NCBI GenBank assembly: GCA_005281725.1
Contig: SSBO01000008.1
Coordinates: 2,701,180 to 2,765,179, forward strand
DNA from: Wuchereria bancrofti
Lineage: Eukaryota > Nematoda > Chromadorea > Rhabditida > Onchocercidae
Direction of reading: 5' to 3'
DNA: 64,000 bases
The first letter of the stretch is position 1. Each line of letters starts with the position of its first letter. The position numbers and the translations under genes are program-made. The notes below the pieces were generated by a model. The model did not search any database, was not told the origin of the DNA, and saw nothing but the letters and a program-made list of their open reading frames with translations. Shown here piece by piece: positions 1 through 13,800 of the stretch.

Positions 1-58
1 TGTTTGTTTTGAAAGTTTTTTTAAAGATATAAGTTTAGTTTTCTTTTTTTTTTTTTAG

Positions 59-3000
59 ATTTTGGTATTATCCTTGGTTGTAAATTTTATATCAAAGAAA
101 TTACGAATCGTAAATTAGCTGAAAAGGATCCTGGTTTACGTGAAGGTGATACGGTTATTAGGATAAATGGTCAATCCGTAGATGGTGTCACAATTGAGGA
201 AGCAACAAAATGGCTTTCAAAAAGTCGTGAAAAACTTTCTCTTGTTGTTCAAAGGGATGTACGACGAGATAGCAGCAGGTAAATATTTAATATTTAATTA
301 ATCTTTAATTTTTTTCTTTCAAATATTTAATTAATCGAATTATAAGATTAAATGTTTTAAGAATTAGTTTTCCTTACTACCACTATGATTCTAATATTAG
401 ATGATAGAAATTACTAAAGCTGTTTCTTAAGTAATTGAGCAAATTTAAATTGTATAAATGATTTATCAGATTTCGAAATTTCGAAATTCGGTGGAATTTA
501 AATACTTTAATTATTTGTTAGAGTACATATATAGTTAAATCAGAAATTGATATACAAAATTACTGCATTTGTAATATAATGATAATATTAGTAGTGAAAA
601 ATTTCGAATTTAAAAATGAATTTCCTTGTTTGTTTATTAAAATTCCGCTTCTTTCTCAACTATTATCTTTTTAGGTAATTTTTTAAAATTACATATTCAT
701 GTGCTCTATTTATTAACTGAAACCATTTGGACAATTACTGAGCTACTTGTTTTATATAGAATATATTTTTGATATGAAAATAATAAATTTAATTTAAATA
801 AAATAATTTACAGATGGCCAAGTCAGAATACAGTTTATGAACGATTAGGTTCGGTGTCAGGAACACCGCGACATAGTCCATCACCGATGCATAATTTACA
901 TCAATCTTTAGCACCACGATCATCACTCGAATATGTCAATACATCGGCAATGTCAAATACCAGGTGAGGATGAAATTGAAAATTCTAAACTTTTCAAAAG
1001 TTTTAAATTTTCATTCGCTTGAGAAATTCAAACGATATACATTGTTTTTTTTCATTCTAAGATACTACTTAGCAATCTTTTTTTACATTTACTGCAATTC
1101 CAGAATTTATTTTAAAATTCAAATTAATTTCTAGTTACAAATAAAATGAATATGAATTTGAAAAGGTATATCTTCAACCATTTTTTCTTTAGCACATTGC
1201 TAACTAATTTATTAAAATGATTTAATTTTTTTTTTCTTTTTTTCAGGTGGTCTCAAAGTGAACGACAATCAATTGACTATGGAGATTTTCATCGAAGGAA
1301 TGGAAGCACTACAAACAGTCAAAGTAGTCAAAGTGATATGGGCATTAGAACAATTCGATTTCGAAAAATTGGAGGTATTTATATCATGAAATGTTTTAGA
1401 TCTATAAGTTTCCTCAAAACTTTCTTTTATTTCATGATAGATCATTTGAGTTTTTTCTTTTCAAAAAGTTTTCTCTTCTCACAGCAAATAACTTTTCGAA
1501 TTATTTAAATTCAAAAATTATCAATTTAACTTGAACTTTAATTTCAGGAAGTTTGGGTGTTCGTGTAATTGGTGGAAATCAAGTTGGTATCTTTGTATCA
1601 GCTGTTCAAGAAGATTCACCTGCTGCAATACATTCTATCAGATCAGGCGATCGTATTTTGTCTGTTAATGAGAAATCAATGATTGGTGTTACTCGAGAAG
1701 AGGTATATATTTTTATAAATGATATTCATTTCAATTATTCCAAGGTAAAAATACTTTGCGAAGAAATATCAATTCAAATAAGTAACATTTACACATTTTT
1801 TTTTTTTCATACAAAATTTCACTCAAATAATCCTTTTTTCTATATCTTTTCAAATATTTCAGGCTGTTCGTCATTTATTAGCACTACAAGATGATGTAAC
1901 TATTAAAGTGGAATATTCAGCCGCAGATTTTGAACGAATCAGAAATGGACCATTAGGAGATAATTTTTATATTAGGTTTTATCTTGAAAAATTTTTTTTA
2001 TTTTCTTTTGTTTCATTTCAATTATTTCATATTCGTAAATTTTAATATGTTGAATTTTATCAATCAAAAAAAAAAAAAATTTCTTTTTATCTTTATATGT
2101 AAATGTGATTTTTCTCATTATTGTTTTGTGCACAATGTTAATTAATGTAGAAATTTTTTTTTGTTTTTTTTTTCAGAACTCATTTTGCTCATCAGAAATC
2201 GTCTAATCAATTGGAATTATCATTTCATAGCGGTGATATTTTTCATATCACTGATACCCTTTTTGGTGGAACAGTTGGTTTTTGGCAAGCTACACGTGTC
2301 TATTCTGCTGCTGAAAATGGAAATTATACTCAAAATGATAGCAATAAAGGCGTTATACCAAATTCAGAAACGTAAGAACATTTAAAACTTTTTTAATTTT
2401 AGGATCATTTAAAATCTTTTAAAAGCATTTGATTTGATATCCTCAAAAGAAAAAAACAGCACTTCTTTTAATTGATTAAAATCGACTCATAAATTTATAA
2501 ACAATGTATTTGACTGATTTCATTTGCATGCAAACGTTATGCATTTTAAATATTGCAAAATTTTCGAATGAAATTTTGTTCAAGTTTCGAGAATTTCAAA
2601 AATGCAAATTGTCGTTTTTCTTAGAGCTGAAAAATTGGCAAAAGCAGCACGTACTGATACGTCAACATTTGGTCGTTCTACGTTTTTCCGTCGAAAATTG
2701 AAAGAACGACGAACGAAATCGTTAACAAAGAATGTGGTTGATGATGTAACTTTTGAAAATGCTTGTGATATGGTTTTTCCTGCTTATGAACGAGTTACAT
2801 TAAGGCATCCACAATTTCAAAGGTTAGTTTAGAATCTAATAATTAAATAGAATAAGTTCATTTGAAAATTAAATCTTATGAAATATGAAGTTTATTGATA
2901 TTTATGGGTTTGTTTCACAAATTATTTTAGTTAATTTGTTTACATAACATTTTTGACTTTGATTTGACTTTGAATTTACTACTCTTTCTGTCTATCTGGA

Positions 3001-6000
3001 GTGTTCAAGAATCTTTCATGTTGAAATTATTGAAATGATATTTTAGGCCTTTAGTACTTTTTGGTCCATTGGCAGATATTGCTCGACAACGATTGTTAGC
3101 TAATTTTGCTGTTCGTTTTGCGGGTGTTATCGATGAAAGTATCGTACGATTAAGTGCAATTGATGCTGTTATCGCTACAAATAAGGTATAAGTTGAGTAA
3201 AAATGATAATTTAAAAATATTTTAAGCATAAATTGAAGAGAATTTCAAACGAAATTTAATTTATTGTTAGAATTTTTATTTTATTATTTTCTTAAGGTGT
3301 TTTTTTTTTCTTCTTTTTCTTCAGTTAATCTGTTATTTATTGTTTATTGTTATTTCAGCATTGTGTATTGGATGTTAGTCCAGGATCAGTGGAACGTTTG
3401 CAACTTGCGCAATATGCACCTATTGTTATTTTCATTGATGTTGAAAGTCGAAGTAGAATACGTGAACTTAGAAGTAAAGCTGGTGCTCCAGCTATTTCTT
3501 CCAAAAAACTCTCTGAACAAGCGCATAAAATTAAGAAACATTACTCATATCTTTTGACAGGTATATTTAAAAGAAAAAATTTTTTTTTTTTTTTGAATAA
3601 TTGCAACATGATTACTCATTAAATTAGACTTATACTTTATGATGAATCATCTAAAACATTTCATTTAATTCTCTTAGTCTTTGAATTATTTGTAATTCAA
3701 GTCAACTATTTTATTTGGCCAATAAGTTTATTCAAAACTTTTCAGGTGTATACCTTGTTAGTGTTTTTGAGTTAGATATTATAGAATTTTTTAAATTTTT
3801 AATTTTCAGCAACACTAGATGCAACAAAAGAAGATGGTTGGTTTGAAGCTCTGTTACAACTAATATCTCATTTGCAAGATCGTCGAGTATGGATGCCAGA
3901 ATTTCGACCACTTACCAATTTAAATGATGTGATATTGTTACCCATGCACAGTTTTCAAAATCAAAGTGATTCCGATATAGACTCATTAAAGGGGGTAAAT
4001 TTTATGTATAATTTATATATATGAATTTTATATAGGTGAATTTATATGTCTTCTACAGCTTACAGAAGATATTAAAAGCATTTTATTATACTTTTATTAG
4101 TTTCTTTTTATCACATTTAAAACTTTTAATAGTGAAATATGCATGAAATAAGATAACTTTATAACTTATTCATCAGCAATACTTAATGTCTCTCTATTGT
4201 AAGACATTAGAAATTTTAACTTATTTTTCAGGATTACTCAACTAATGAATATTTCACAAGGTCACAATTACAATTGGAAAATAGCGATCCTCTTGTGAAG
4301 TAAGTCATTTCTCACATTAATTTTATAAATTACTTTAAGCTTCGAATTTTTTCTTCTTTTTTATATGAAATTTGTGTTAAAAATGGTTTCGTTTTAAGTG
4401 TTATCTATTATAGTTGTAAAGAATATGTAAAATTTTAGATCCGGTTTTGATCCTCAACTAAGTAGCTATGATCCTCAGTATCCAGGAACACTTCGTTCAG
4501 TTCAATCACACCTGGTCAATTATCCACCATCGCCATCACCAGCTACCGTTTCTTCTTCTTCTTCTGTTGCTGCTGCTGCTACTACTGCTGCTGCTGCTGG
4601 AATGTTAGCATCACGAAACAATTTCTATCAAAATATTCATCCTTGTGAGCCTTTGTCACAATATTCTTCACGTGTGCAACTTTCTACTTCATCTGTTAAT
4701 CCTACAGCACAACACTCATCTTTTTATCGTAATTGTTATTTTGATATGGCACCTACAACAACCTCAATGCCATGGGTTACATTACCTCGTCGTTATAACA
4801 GTCATGATGTTGACACTTTTTCAATAACAACAACAACAACAACAACAACAACAAAGGATTCATCTAGTTTGATTATCACTAACAGTTCTAATCGACCCAT
4901 GGATCAATCACAAATCTCACTAACAAATTCTGGTATGTCTCAGCTAACCTCTATGCAACAACATTCACCAATTCTTCAACAACGACAACGAAATGTCATA
5001 CAGTCTGTTGGTTCTCCACGTCTTATACGAAGTCCTCAAAAGTTACCTGTTAAAGTGTCACCACCACGATCACCTATCAGTAGTTTTACAGGATATTCAA
5101 CCTTAACAGCACATGATAGCACAACATCTGCTGTGATATCAACTAGTAATAGTAGCAGTAGCACTAATACAACGACTACAAATGTCATTGCAGACATTAG
5201 CAATAATCGTCGGATCAATCATATTACTACATCTGGAACTATAAACACAAATGCTACCATCACTACTGGACCAATACAAGCTGGTTTTAGTGGTGCAAAA
5301 CAGGTTTCTTCTTTTTTTTTTTTCTAATTTTAAATATTAATAGGAATACAATTAAACTTTGTTTAATTTTGTTAAGTAATAAATGCAATATAGTATCAGA
5401 TAAAAAAAAATGATATAATCTTATTTAGATTTTGACCGAAGGTGTTGAAGAGTATCCGATTGGTGGTTCACGGGAAATGATACGAAGTCATCTTGAAAAT
5501 GTTGACAATTCATCATCATCATCATCATATAATGCAAATAACTCCATAATTTGTCAAGGTGGTCATGATATGAAGATGCATTCGGGGCGAACTGGATTGT
5601 TTTATGATCATTTAACAAGGTAATTAATATTTAATTTCTTTTATTATGAGAAATAAATCATTATTGTATGACAATATTTGACCGGAATGATCGGTTATAA
5701 TTTTTAAAACTTAAATTTAGTCACCTGTTCCAACTTAAGCACTGAAGAGAAGAACAGTTTATTGAAGAAATATCGATAGATCTGTGAAATCATCTAGGAT
5801 AAAAATAATTTCTCAAAAACTACTATTTAGTACTATGGATACTTTTTTGATAGTTTATTTGATAGTTCTATTTTACGATAAGTTTTGAATTTTAAAATGT
5901 AAGAACTATTGAAATGTATTGTTACAACAACGGTTTTTATAAGTATTTTAAAAATTTATGTTAACAAATTTCAGAGATCGATGGGTTAGTAATCAAAGTG

Positions 6001-7383
6001 AGAAAAAACAAAATGTGTCATCTCAAATTACTCATTCACCGTTTCGTGCTCCAAATGCTCCATTATCATTGTTGCCTAGTGAAAATCCGATATTGATAAG
6101 GTACTGAAAGTATTTTTGTTTTTTAACTCTTGATTTTTATTCTAATAGACAATCTAAAATAACAGACTGTAATAATAGAATGCTTAATATCTTCTTTCTG
6201 CTCTTTATACTTTGGTAGTCTTAAAATCTTTTTAATTAAACATTAAAGATTCGTTAGTCACTGAGTTAGTGGGAGAAGTAAATTTTTTGAGAGATTCGAA
6301 ATTCGTAATTAAAACAGATTTAGCGAGAATAATGAAACGATACATAACACCGATGATGATAGTTCTATTTTACGATTATCGCATGCATCTCCAACAAATG
6401 ATTTAAATGCTCCGATGGATCGTATCACTAGTGATGATAATGATATCACAAAAGAAGTTATCACTAGCTCAGATAATGCTACAGTTATTGAGCAATCCAC
6501 AGGAATAATAGATGCCCGTGGTGGGAGATTAAGTTGCCCAAAAGCTGGCGTTTCATTAATCATTCCAGAGGGAGCAATTAATGAAGGCGTGAGTTTTTCC
6601 CTTTTTTTTTCCTCAAATATATTTTTTAGATCTTATTTTAATGTTTATCTATATTTTGGAATATTATTTATTCTAAAAATCGTTATTTTTTTTTCTCGAA
6701 AATTCCATAATTTCTTAATTGATTAACTTTTTAAAAATTTAAAATTGCTAGTATTCCAGGTTCAGCAAGAAATTTATGTAAAAGTTTGCCGAGCAAGCGA
6801 TGCCGGAAATCGACCACCACTTGATGAAAGTCGTGGTGAGAGTTTAATGAGTCCATTGGTGATGTGTGGACCTCAAGATTTGCAATTCAATGTTCCAGTC
6901 GAATTACAGTAATTCTTTTATATATTTCTGTGATTTGCATCCGTTCTGAAAATATACGATTAATTGTTTATCTCAAAATTTTGACAAACATTTTTCATTT
7001 GAATTATTCCACTGTTAACTTTCACATGAAATTTTAGCATGGAATTTTAGTGTTAAAAATTTAATGTACGAGATTTTTGAAGTACTTCTGAAGTACATGA
7101 CGTGATATTAAATATGTACAAAGCAATTTTTGACACTTTCATTAACGGATATGTTACTGTTAGCCTTGTTCATCTGTTAACAAACTCTTTCAAATTCAGT
7201 TTAAAAATTTTTTTTTCAAATTATTGTTTCAGATTGCCTCATTCTGTGTCAAATAGTAGTGAGAATTGGTCATTAGCTTTAAAGTCTGGTACTGGACAAC
7301 AATGGGATCAAGTATCATTGGATCAAAATACTTCATCGGTGGTAACAGACCATTTAATTTCCCTTAAAATCAATCATTTTTAA
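59..7383 (+). CDS. zoo-1: ZO-1-like (ZOO-1) tight-junction scaffold, MAGUK family; 5' end outside window
   Basis: Membrane-associated guanylate kinase scaffold at cell-cell junctions. Exons read: 59-278, 814-963, 1247-1374, 1548-1702, 1863-1975, 2177-2371, 2625-2822, 3047-3185, 3359-3560, 3810-3994, 4232-4299, 4439-5303, 5429-5619, 5975-6100, 6318-6588, 6760-6908, 7233-7383; phases join throughout. Domains in order: PDZ2 (59-278, ends VVQRD as in vertebrate ZO-1), PDZ3 (about 1350-1975), SH3 (2177-2371), an inactive guanylate-kinase-like domain (2625 to about 3930, with LFGPLAD where an active kinase has its P-loop), a low-complexity Ser/Thr/Ala/Pro linker (4439-6480), and ZU5 (6480-7383) starting GGRLSCPKAGV. 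The protein ends KINHF, matching the -DHF end of ZO-1 ZU5 domains, so the stop at 7381-7383 is real. PDZ1 must lie upstream of the window. The ortholog name rests on domain order; known ZO proteins bind claudin tails, actin and alpha-catenin. Confidence 0.93.
4439..5303 (+). other. zoo-1: Long low-complexity exon of the ZO-1-like gene
   Basis: This 865 bp exon is far longer than its neighbours and codes for the disordered linker between the guanylate-kinase-like domain and ZU5. It holds runs of Ser (TCT repeat near 4551), Ala (GCT repeats 4566-4597), Thr (ACA repeat 4829-4854) and mixed Ser/Thr/Asn (5145-5270), and several Ser-Pro or Pro-rich patches such as SPQK and SPPRSP. No domain is recognisable. 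The trinucleotide tracts are in frame, so length changes would alter only homopolymer runs. Confidence 0.8.
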
Positions 7384-9150
7384 AAATTTTAGAAAATGCA
7401 TAAGTTTATGTTTATTTGTTATTGTTTTAGTAAGCTCATTATTATTACTTTTTTTTTTCTTTAATTTTTCATATGGTTCCCTTGTTGATCAATGCTCTTT
7501 TGTTCTAATTTTTTTTTTCTTTTTTTTTTCAGTGACATAGAAATTTCCATCCTTTTAAATTGTGTCATTATCTAGACTTTTCTTTTGTTTATTTCGTCTC
7601 TTTTATTTTTGCATTTTTTCCTCATTTAAATTTCTTTTCCATTTTACTGGTGCTGTAATTACTTTTATACATTTGTTGTTCTTTTTTTTAATGAATAATA
7701 AATAATCATATGAATTTGTTAAGAAAAATGGATGAAAATTTTTTAATCCAAAAAAAAAAAGGAGAAATGTTATATTAAACAGATTTTCACTCGTTAAATT
7801 TTAAACTATTCAATTTACAATTCATACATTGTTTTTTTTTTTAATTTTTGTTTTTTGTTTAAATGAATGTTATTGATTGCACTAACATAAATGTTCTTAT
7901 GAGCTAAAAGATAAATTTGTAGGTAATCAAATGTTTGGATTTCAATTCATTTTAATTCTTTTCAATAGAATTTCGAAATATTTCACACTGCTCATTTAGA
8001 ACAAATCATTTCACTCTCAAAATGATTATTTTGTTAATTCTTTGTCTTCTTTTTTTTTTCCTTTCACGTTAATCCAATTTTCCGGTCTCCATATAATAAT
8101 TTTATAAATATATACATAATTTCATTGTATTATTGATTTTTTATAACAATTCCAATAGATATTTCATATATTTATTGAACAGCTAGGCTACGCTTAATTT
8201 TTTTCACCGTAAAAATTGTAAATTTTGAAAAAAAAAAAAAAAAAAACAACAACTAAAAGCTAAATTGCTTGCATATATTTTTATAGCCTAAAATATTCAA
8301 ATATTATCATTGCTTTTTATTTGTTAAATAGTGGAGAGTGCAAATGACAGACAGTATTTTGTAAGAATTTTATTATTTCTTTTAATATTTATGCTGCTTA
8401 TTTATATTTGTTTTTTTCTTCTTTTTGATTACAACGTGTTTGTATGATCTTTGTTCCTTTCTATATTTGCTTCAATGATAATAAAATAACTATATTTATT
8501 CCATATTGTTTTTACGATGACTTAAATGACAAAATGAAAGTTAATTATCAATCAAAATTGACATGATGACAAATGTTGATGATTTGCTATATGATAGTAA
8601 GACGAATTGTCCAATCATTAGTGATTATTCGATCAGCTTTTTTAAAATTTTCAATCACATAAATCTATTAGTGCTATTCTCGAAATGTAATGTTAACGAT
8701 CGAGAAGAAAAACAAATCGGTTTACTTTTATTATTTGCTGAATTAATTAAATAAAGTGAAATCCATTATGGTCTTAGCTTGCTTTCTGTAGCAGTAGAAT
8801 GATAAGGTTAGTTTTTTCTTTTTAATTAATTTAAAAAAAACAAGCAATGACAGGAAAAGTGGGACGAGTAGAAGAATTCTTAACCTTTGCTCCATTTGAT
8901 ATAATTTACGCTACCAGTTTCTGAAGGTCAAAAATAAAATATATAAATGACATTGAAATCAATTAGTATTTATTTGCATGCTGTTAATGAATTCAGCTCT
9001 TTCACAAATAATTTACAATGATTATTTTAAATCAGTTGCATAAGTCAAATTAGATATTACTTACTTGTAATTACTTACTAGTATAGTTACTAGTTCATGC
9101 AACATTAAAAAAATACCTCCCTTGCATGAGTAATATTTTGAAAATTAAAA

Positions 9151-9198
9151 TGTATACATGTATGTATGTGTGTATGTGTGTGTATGTATGTGTGTATG
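9151..9198. repeat. TG / TGTA microsatellite
   Basis: An alternating tract of TGTA and TG units with small interruptions, in the spacer between zoo-1 and the small secreted-peptide gene. Confidence 0.85.
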
Positions 9199-9557
9199 AT
9201 TCATTCATGACATACTACAAACTTGATTAACACTTTTTAATGGGTTAAATAAATTCATAGTAAATTGTCGTTATTTTGATCTTTGTTTTGTTTTCCTTCC
9301 TTTTTCTTTTTTTTTTCTTGTCAACTGCTTCAATTTACGAAAGAATTTAAAAATGTTTTCATTTTTTTTTCTCCTTCGCAAATTGAATTTTCCTCTTCCC
9401 TTATTTTTTTTTTCCATTTCATTTATAAATGCTAAATTGTTTAAAAAAAAAAACTTTCATATCTTTGAGTTTATTTAATTTTTTGTTTCTTTTTTAAATG
9501 AAAGATTCAATTATAATCCGATTAGAAATACAAGCAAATTCAATTATATCTATTTTT

Positions 9558-9559
9558 AG
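9558..9559 (+). promoter_or_regulatory. Candidate spliced-leader acceptor AG of the small secreted-peptide gene
   Basis: CTATTTTTAG ends 9 bp before the ATG at 9569. Such a T-rich acceptor directly before a start codon is typical of trans-spliced nematode mRNAs. An ordinary acceptor with an untranslated 5' exon upstream is the alternative. Confidence 0.5.
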
Positions 9560-9568
9560 ATTTCAATT

Positions 9569-9968
9569 ATGATATCATCAATATTTACTACTTTATACAT
9601 CATATTAATTGCACAAGGAGTTCAAGCATGGTGGCATCCAGGTGGTGGTTTTGGTTACGGTTATCATACTTCTTGGCATCCTCCTGTTCCTCCTGTTCCT
9701 GTTTTTGGTCCAATGTCATATTATCATCCTCATCCTTATAATGATGTTTATAACATGTATGATTCATTATGCTTATTGTTTGTAACAAAATTTTAGACAA
9801 TTTTAATTTCTTTCATTTATATAAAATTAATATAATTATTTTCTTTTTCCTATATCATTATCAATTTATCATTATCAATTTTATCATTACAGGTATTCTG
9901 CATATAGAGGTGCACAAATTGGTGCTGCACTTGGTTCATTGGCTGCAAATTTTGGTGGGAAGAAATGA
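9569..9968 (+). CDS. Small secreted His/Pro/Gly/Tyr-rich peptide, 87 aa, two exons
   Basis: Exons 9569-9756 and 9893-9968 join in frame (AT from exon 1 plus G from exon 2 gives Met) and code for 87 residues. Residues 1-20 (MISSIFTTLYIILIAQGVQA) form a clear signal peptide. The mature part is rich in His, Trp, Tyr, Gly and Pro: WWHPGGGFGYGYH, then VPPVPVFGP, then YYHPHPY. It closes with a short non-repetitive tail, GAALGSLAANFGGKK. There are no cysteines. The composition is reminiscent of nematode glycine/tyrosine-rich secreted or antimicrobial-type peptides and of His-rich metal-binding peptides, but I recognise no family. The start follows a T-rich acceptor at 9558-9559. An AATAAA lies at 10123-10128 in the 3' flank. 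It faces the cuticlin-like gene tail to tail. Confidence 0.75.
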
Positions 9969-10898
9969 AAAAAAATCATTTGCGTGAAATCATTTATTTT
10001 CCTCAGTTGATATTCATTTTAATTCTGTGTAAAAAAAAAAAATCTATATATATATATAATTTTTATATAATTTTCAAATGATAATTGTCTTTTTAAGTGT
10101 AAGGTAAAATTAAAAAGTTGATAATAAAAAATGAATAGAATGAAGAAGAACTTAACAATTTTTTTATTTTAATTTTTTAAAAAATTTTTCTTCCATTTTA
10201 AATTTCATTTTTATATTATACGACTCATTCCTCTAAACATATTTTGCTTAACTAATTCAATTTATGCTAACTTAATTAAAGTAAATTTTAGTAAATACCT
10301 AACCAGGTGATAGGTATGTGTGATTTTAATGCAATACTTTTTTTTATTACATATTAATCTACCTCTCACTATTCCATGCATTTTTTTTTTTTTTTGTTTC
10401 TTTTTGAACTTCTCATTTTATATTATTCTTTTTTACTAGAAATTTTTTTTATAAGACAAATCTCGATAAGAAATATTAGCATCCTAAAGCAAATTTATTA
10501 TTTCACATCTCTCAGGATATTTATGTTGATGTTATTATCTCTATTTTATCATTTCACCATTGTTATTTTCACATTTTTCCTACATTTATTGGGAATAAAA
10601 ATAGGAATGCTTCTTTTTCATTACGGAATTACTTTCAAACTTTCAAAAATTTTGTTCACAAATAAAAATTTTATTCCACACTGTTTTTAGCATTAGATTA
10701 AAGAACAAAAAAAAAAAATCATCAAAAGCATTTTCAATTAAAAAAAAAAAAAAAAAAAAACTATCGTATTTTACAATATCATCTAATTTACAATTCAAAA
10801 AATTTGAAAGTGAAGTTAAATAAGAGTAAAGATTTCTTGCACTTTCCAAAACTTTATTTCAAGTATTAAAAATTAAAATTTTGATATAAAAATATATT
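9969..10898. other. Spacer between two convergent genes, with both 3' UTRs
   Basis: AT-rich, no coding exon seen. AATAAA at 10123-10128 (+) serves the small peptide gene, and AATAAA on the minus strand at 10853-10858 lies 41 bp past the cuticlin stop. The 104-codon frame at 10376-10690 is a Phe/Ile/Leu low-complexity chance frame. Confidence 0.6.
10853..10858 (-). promoter_or_regulatory. Polyadenylation signal AATAAA of the cuticlin-like gene
   Basis: AATAAA on the minus strand, 41 bp beyond the stop codon at 10899-10901, at the short distance usual for nematode 3' UTRs. Confidence 0.55.
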
Positions 10899-13800
10899 TT
10901 ACCAAAGATTATTAATAGGCCTTTTCTTCCACATTCCATCATCATCCGTAACTGAAGTAATGCAACAGAATTGTTTATGTCTTACAAATAACATTGTGAT
11001 AAAACAGGATGCACCAAATAAAAAGATTATTGTACCAAGAATTAAAAGCATATCCAATGATGAAAGACAAATTGAGATAATACGCGATTCTTCGTTTATT
11101 GCTAAATTAATAAAAATTAATTTAAAGATTAAAAAAAAAAAGAGAAAAATGATGGAAGACAAATAATTACTACAACAAATTAAAACGATCATAGTTTAAT
11201 CAATGTTATTAATATATTATTGTAAAATATATTTTAATGATATTTGATCATTTATTAATATGATTGGCATATATGAATTTATTTCATTATCATTTTTCCT
11301 TAAAAACTTGTCTTCTTTACAAAAAGAACGTCTTTCAAAAGCAAATATTTTTTTTTTGTTCTTTTCTTTTTCTTTTTTCCCGGTTTTCTTACCGAATTTT
11401 TTTTTTTTTTTCATTTTCATCTTTACTATTTGTCCATTATATTTTTTATTTTGCTTAAAATTTCTTCTATATTAATGCTTCTTAATTAAGTTACCTTTAT
11501 CGACATTTGAAGTTGCATTTGAAGATTGAATTTCAATCATTGGAAAGACAACAACATGTGCCGTAAGATCCGTTTCAGCAACTTTCATTTTTGTGTTTGA
11601 CAATTTTGGTTGCTTCAAGTTATTGTTAGAACGAATTTCTCTTCGAGCACGCAATTTGCGTGGTATAGCGCTGGTTTTTCGGAAACTAAATATCATATAT
11701 ATATATATTTTTTAATATATTTCATTTTCATAAAATTAGAAATTGATGAAATTTCACAGAAAAAAAAAAATTATGAAAGACAATTTCTGATTGTCTGAAA
11801 ACTCACCCAAATTCCAATGGTGATTGTAATGGTGACGTTGGTGTGGCATGCAAATTTCTTGTAATTTTTTTACGCTCAGCATCTATTGGTCCAAAGAATT
11901 CTTTTTCAGACTCTAAAATCAGTTCATTGTTGTTGCAGGAACCAATTATCACAATAACTGTCAAATTATATCAAAATGGTGTTTGTTGCTGTGATAAGTG
12001 ATAATGATTACTTAGGCATTTCGATGCTGACTGAGGACATAGGTATCAATCAGTTAAGTATTAGTGAGATATTTTTGATAAGAGAAGTGCTATTATTATT
12101 TATTATTGTTATTATTTGTTATTATTATTTGGATGCTGATTGAGGATATTATTATTGTTATTGTTATTACTGTTATTATTATTGTTATTATTACTATTAT
12201 TATTATTATCATTATTATTATTGTTATTATTACTATTATTATTGTTATTATTACTATTATTATTGTTATTATTACTATTATTATTGTTATTATTATTATT
12301 ATTGTTATTATTAATTAGTATGGAAAAATTTTTGAGAATTTTAAAAAATACTATGATGTTGAAAATGTGATGGATCATCATAATAACTACGCTCTGGCGA
12401 AGAATATTCGGTTGGTAGTTGTGTCAAAAATTCATCTTCACAAACTGGTGGCTGAAAGTAAAAGTTAAAAAAAAAAAAAATTCTACTGTTTTTCAAACTT
12501 TGGTGCAAAAAAAGATAAAATAAGAGCGGATTTGTTCATTTATAGCAAAATGAAGAATTATTTTGATAATAAACCTAAATCTTATTCAAATAATCATTTT
12601 ATCCATAACACTATCACGCTGTATATTAAATTGATTTCAATTCATAGTAACTTTCATTTATTTCATTTCTCTCTTACATCTTTAGGCTTAAATTTTCACA
12701 TTATTTTCATTATAATCTTGCATTCAGATCAAATATTCTCATTCTTATAAAATTATCAACTTACTGTCACATCATCACAACCACCATCGTTCTTAACACA
12801 AAGTTGCACAGTACACGTAAAATACAATTGAATTTTATCAGAATACTTAAAAACTCGTGTTTTTGCATATGCTGTTATAGCTTGATCATCATATTGAATA
12901 TCAGATAGTAATAAAGGATCCAAAACACATCTAAATTAATTTCATCACATTAAAAAAATACATTCAAAACAGTTCCATTTTTTAATAGTTTAGTGCAAAA
13001 AAAAAAAAAAAGTAAAATCTATGAAACTGCAAAGAATGTTAAAATTTTGTAATAAAAAAGTATTAGATGTGTAAGAAATTGAAACATGAAAAAAAGAAGA
13101 AATGGTTGAAAAAGAAAAAAAAAAACTTTTAAGTTTGAGAAAAATAAATTTTGAAAATGACCCTTTATTGTCAACTATTGGGACATGTTTGCCTTGGCCA
13201 TCATCAACATAACATGAATGAATTAGCATACCATATATTATACCAGATTCTAAATATTACTATAATTGCAAAAAAAATTTGGTATAAAAATTTTCCAGGA
13301 AATTTTTTAAGTTTTTTTTTTTTTTTTTAGGATCAACTAACAAAATTAATTAATGAACTTAATTGAGTTATAAGTTTTTCCATCAATTTTCTTAGCAACA
13401 AATTAATTAATATCACTAAATTTTTAAATCAGATAATATTTTTATAATAAAAAAAAAATAAATTAATTTAGAAAGATAATCATTTTTACAACTAACCTAA
13501 ATCACAATGCCATACGTGCCATACGTGATCACCGATATGCGCAAATTTGACCAATGGACCATTACGACTTTCACGTATTTCATACATACAACCCGGAAGA
13601 GTAAATTCTTTTGCAATAATTTGCGTTGTTAATTGACTAAATATTTAATATGAATAAGTGATATCATTAACCTATTTTACTTTCACAGGAAAAAAATTTA
13701 ATAAATCATAATTTAATGGAAAGGGAAAGATTAAACATCTCATTCAACTAATTTTTCAAAAGAAAACTAACTGGTTTAGATGTTTGTGTTTTTTTAGGTA

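Larger units (their letters stand above)
7384..9568. other. Intergenic: zoo-1 3' UTR and spacer
   Basis: No coding exon is visible. An AATAAA at 7697-7702, 314 bp after the zoo-1 stop, is a possible polyadenylation signal. Poly-T and poly-A tracts are frequent. A TG/TGTA microsatellite occupies 9151-9198. The 63-codon reading frame at 8563-8754 has no recognisable features and looks like chance. Confidence 0.6.

Noticed and set aside
7384..9568. Operon linking zoo-1 and the small secreted-peptide gene
   Set aside because: The 2.2 kb spacing is far larger than typical nematode operon gaps of about 100 bp up to a few hundred bp.
10376..10690. 104-codon Phe/Leu/Ile-rich frame
   Set aside because: Follows poly-T runs in the 3' flanks of two convergent genes; composition explains it.
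12112..12381. Open frame with a long Asn run
   Set aside because: It is the trinucleotide array of a cuticlin intron in a frame different from the exon; the cuticlin frame leaves at 12352 and resumes at 11912.
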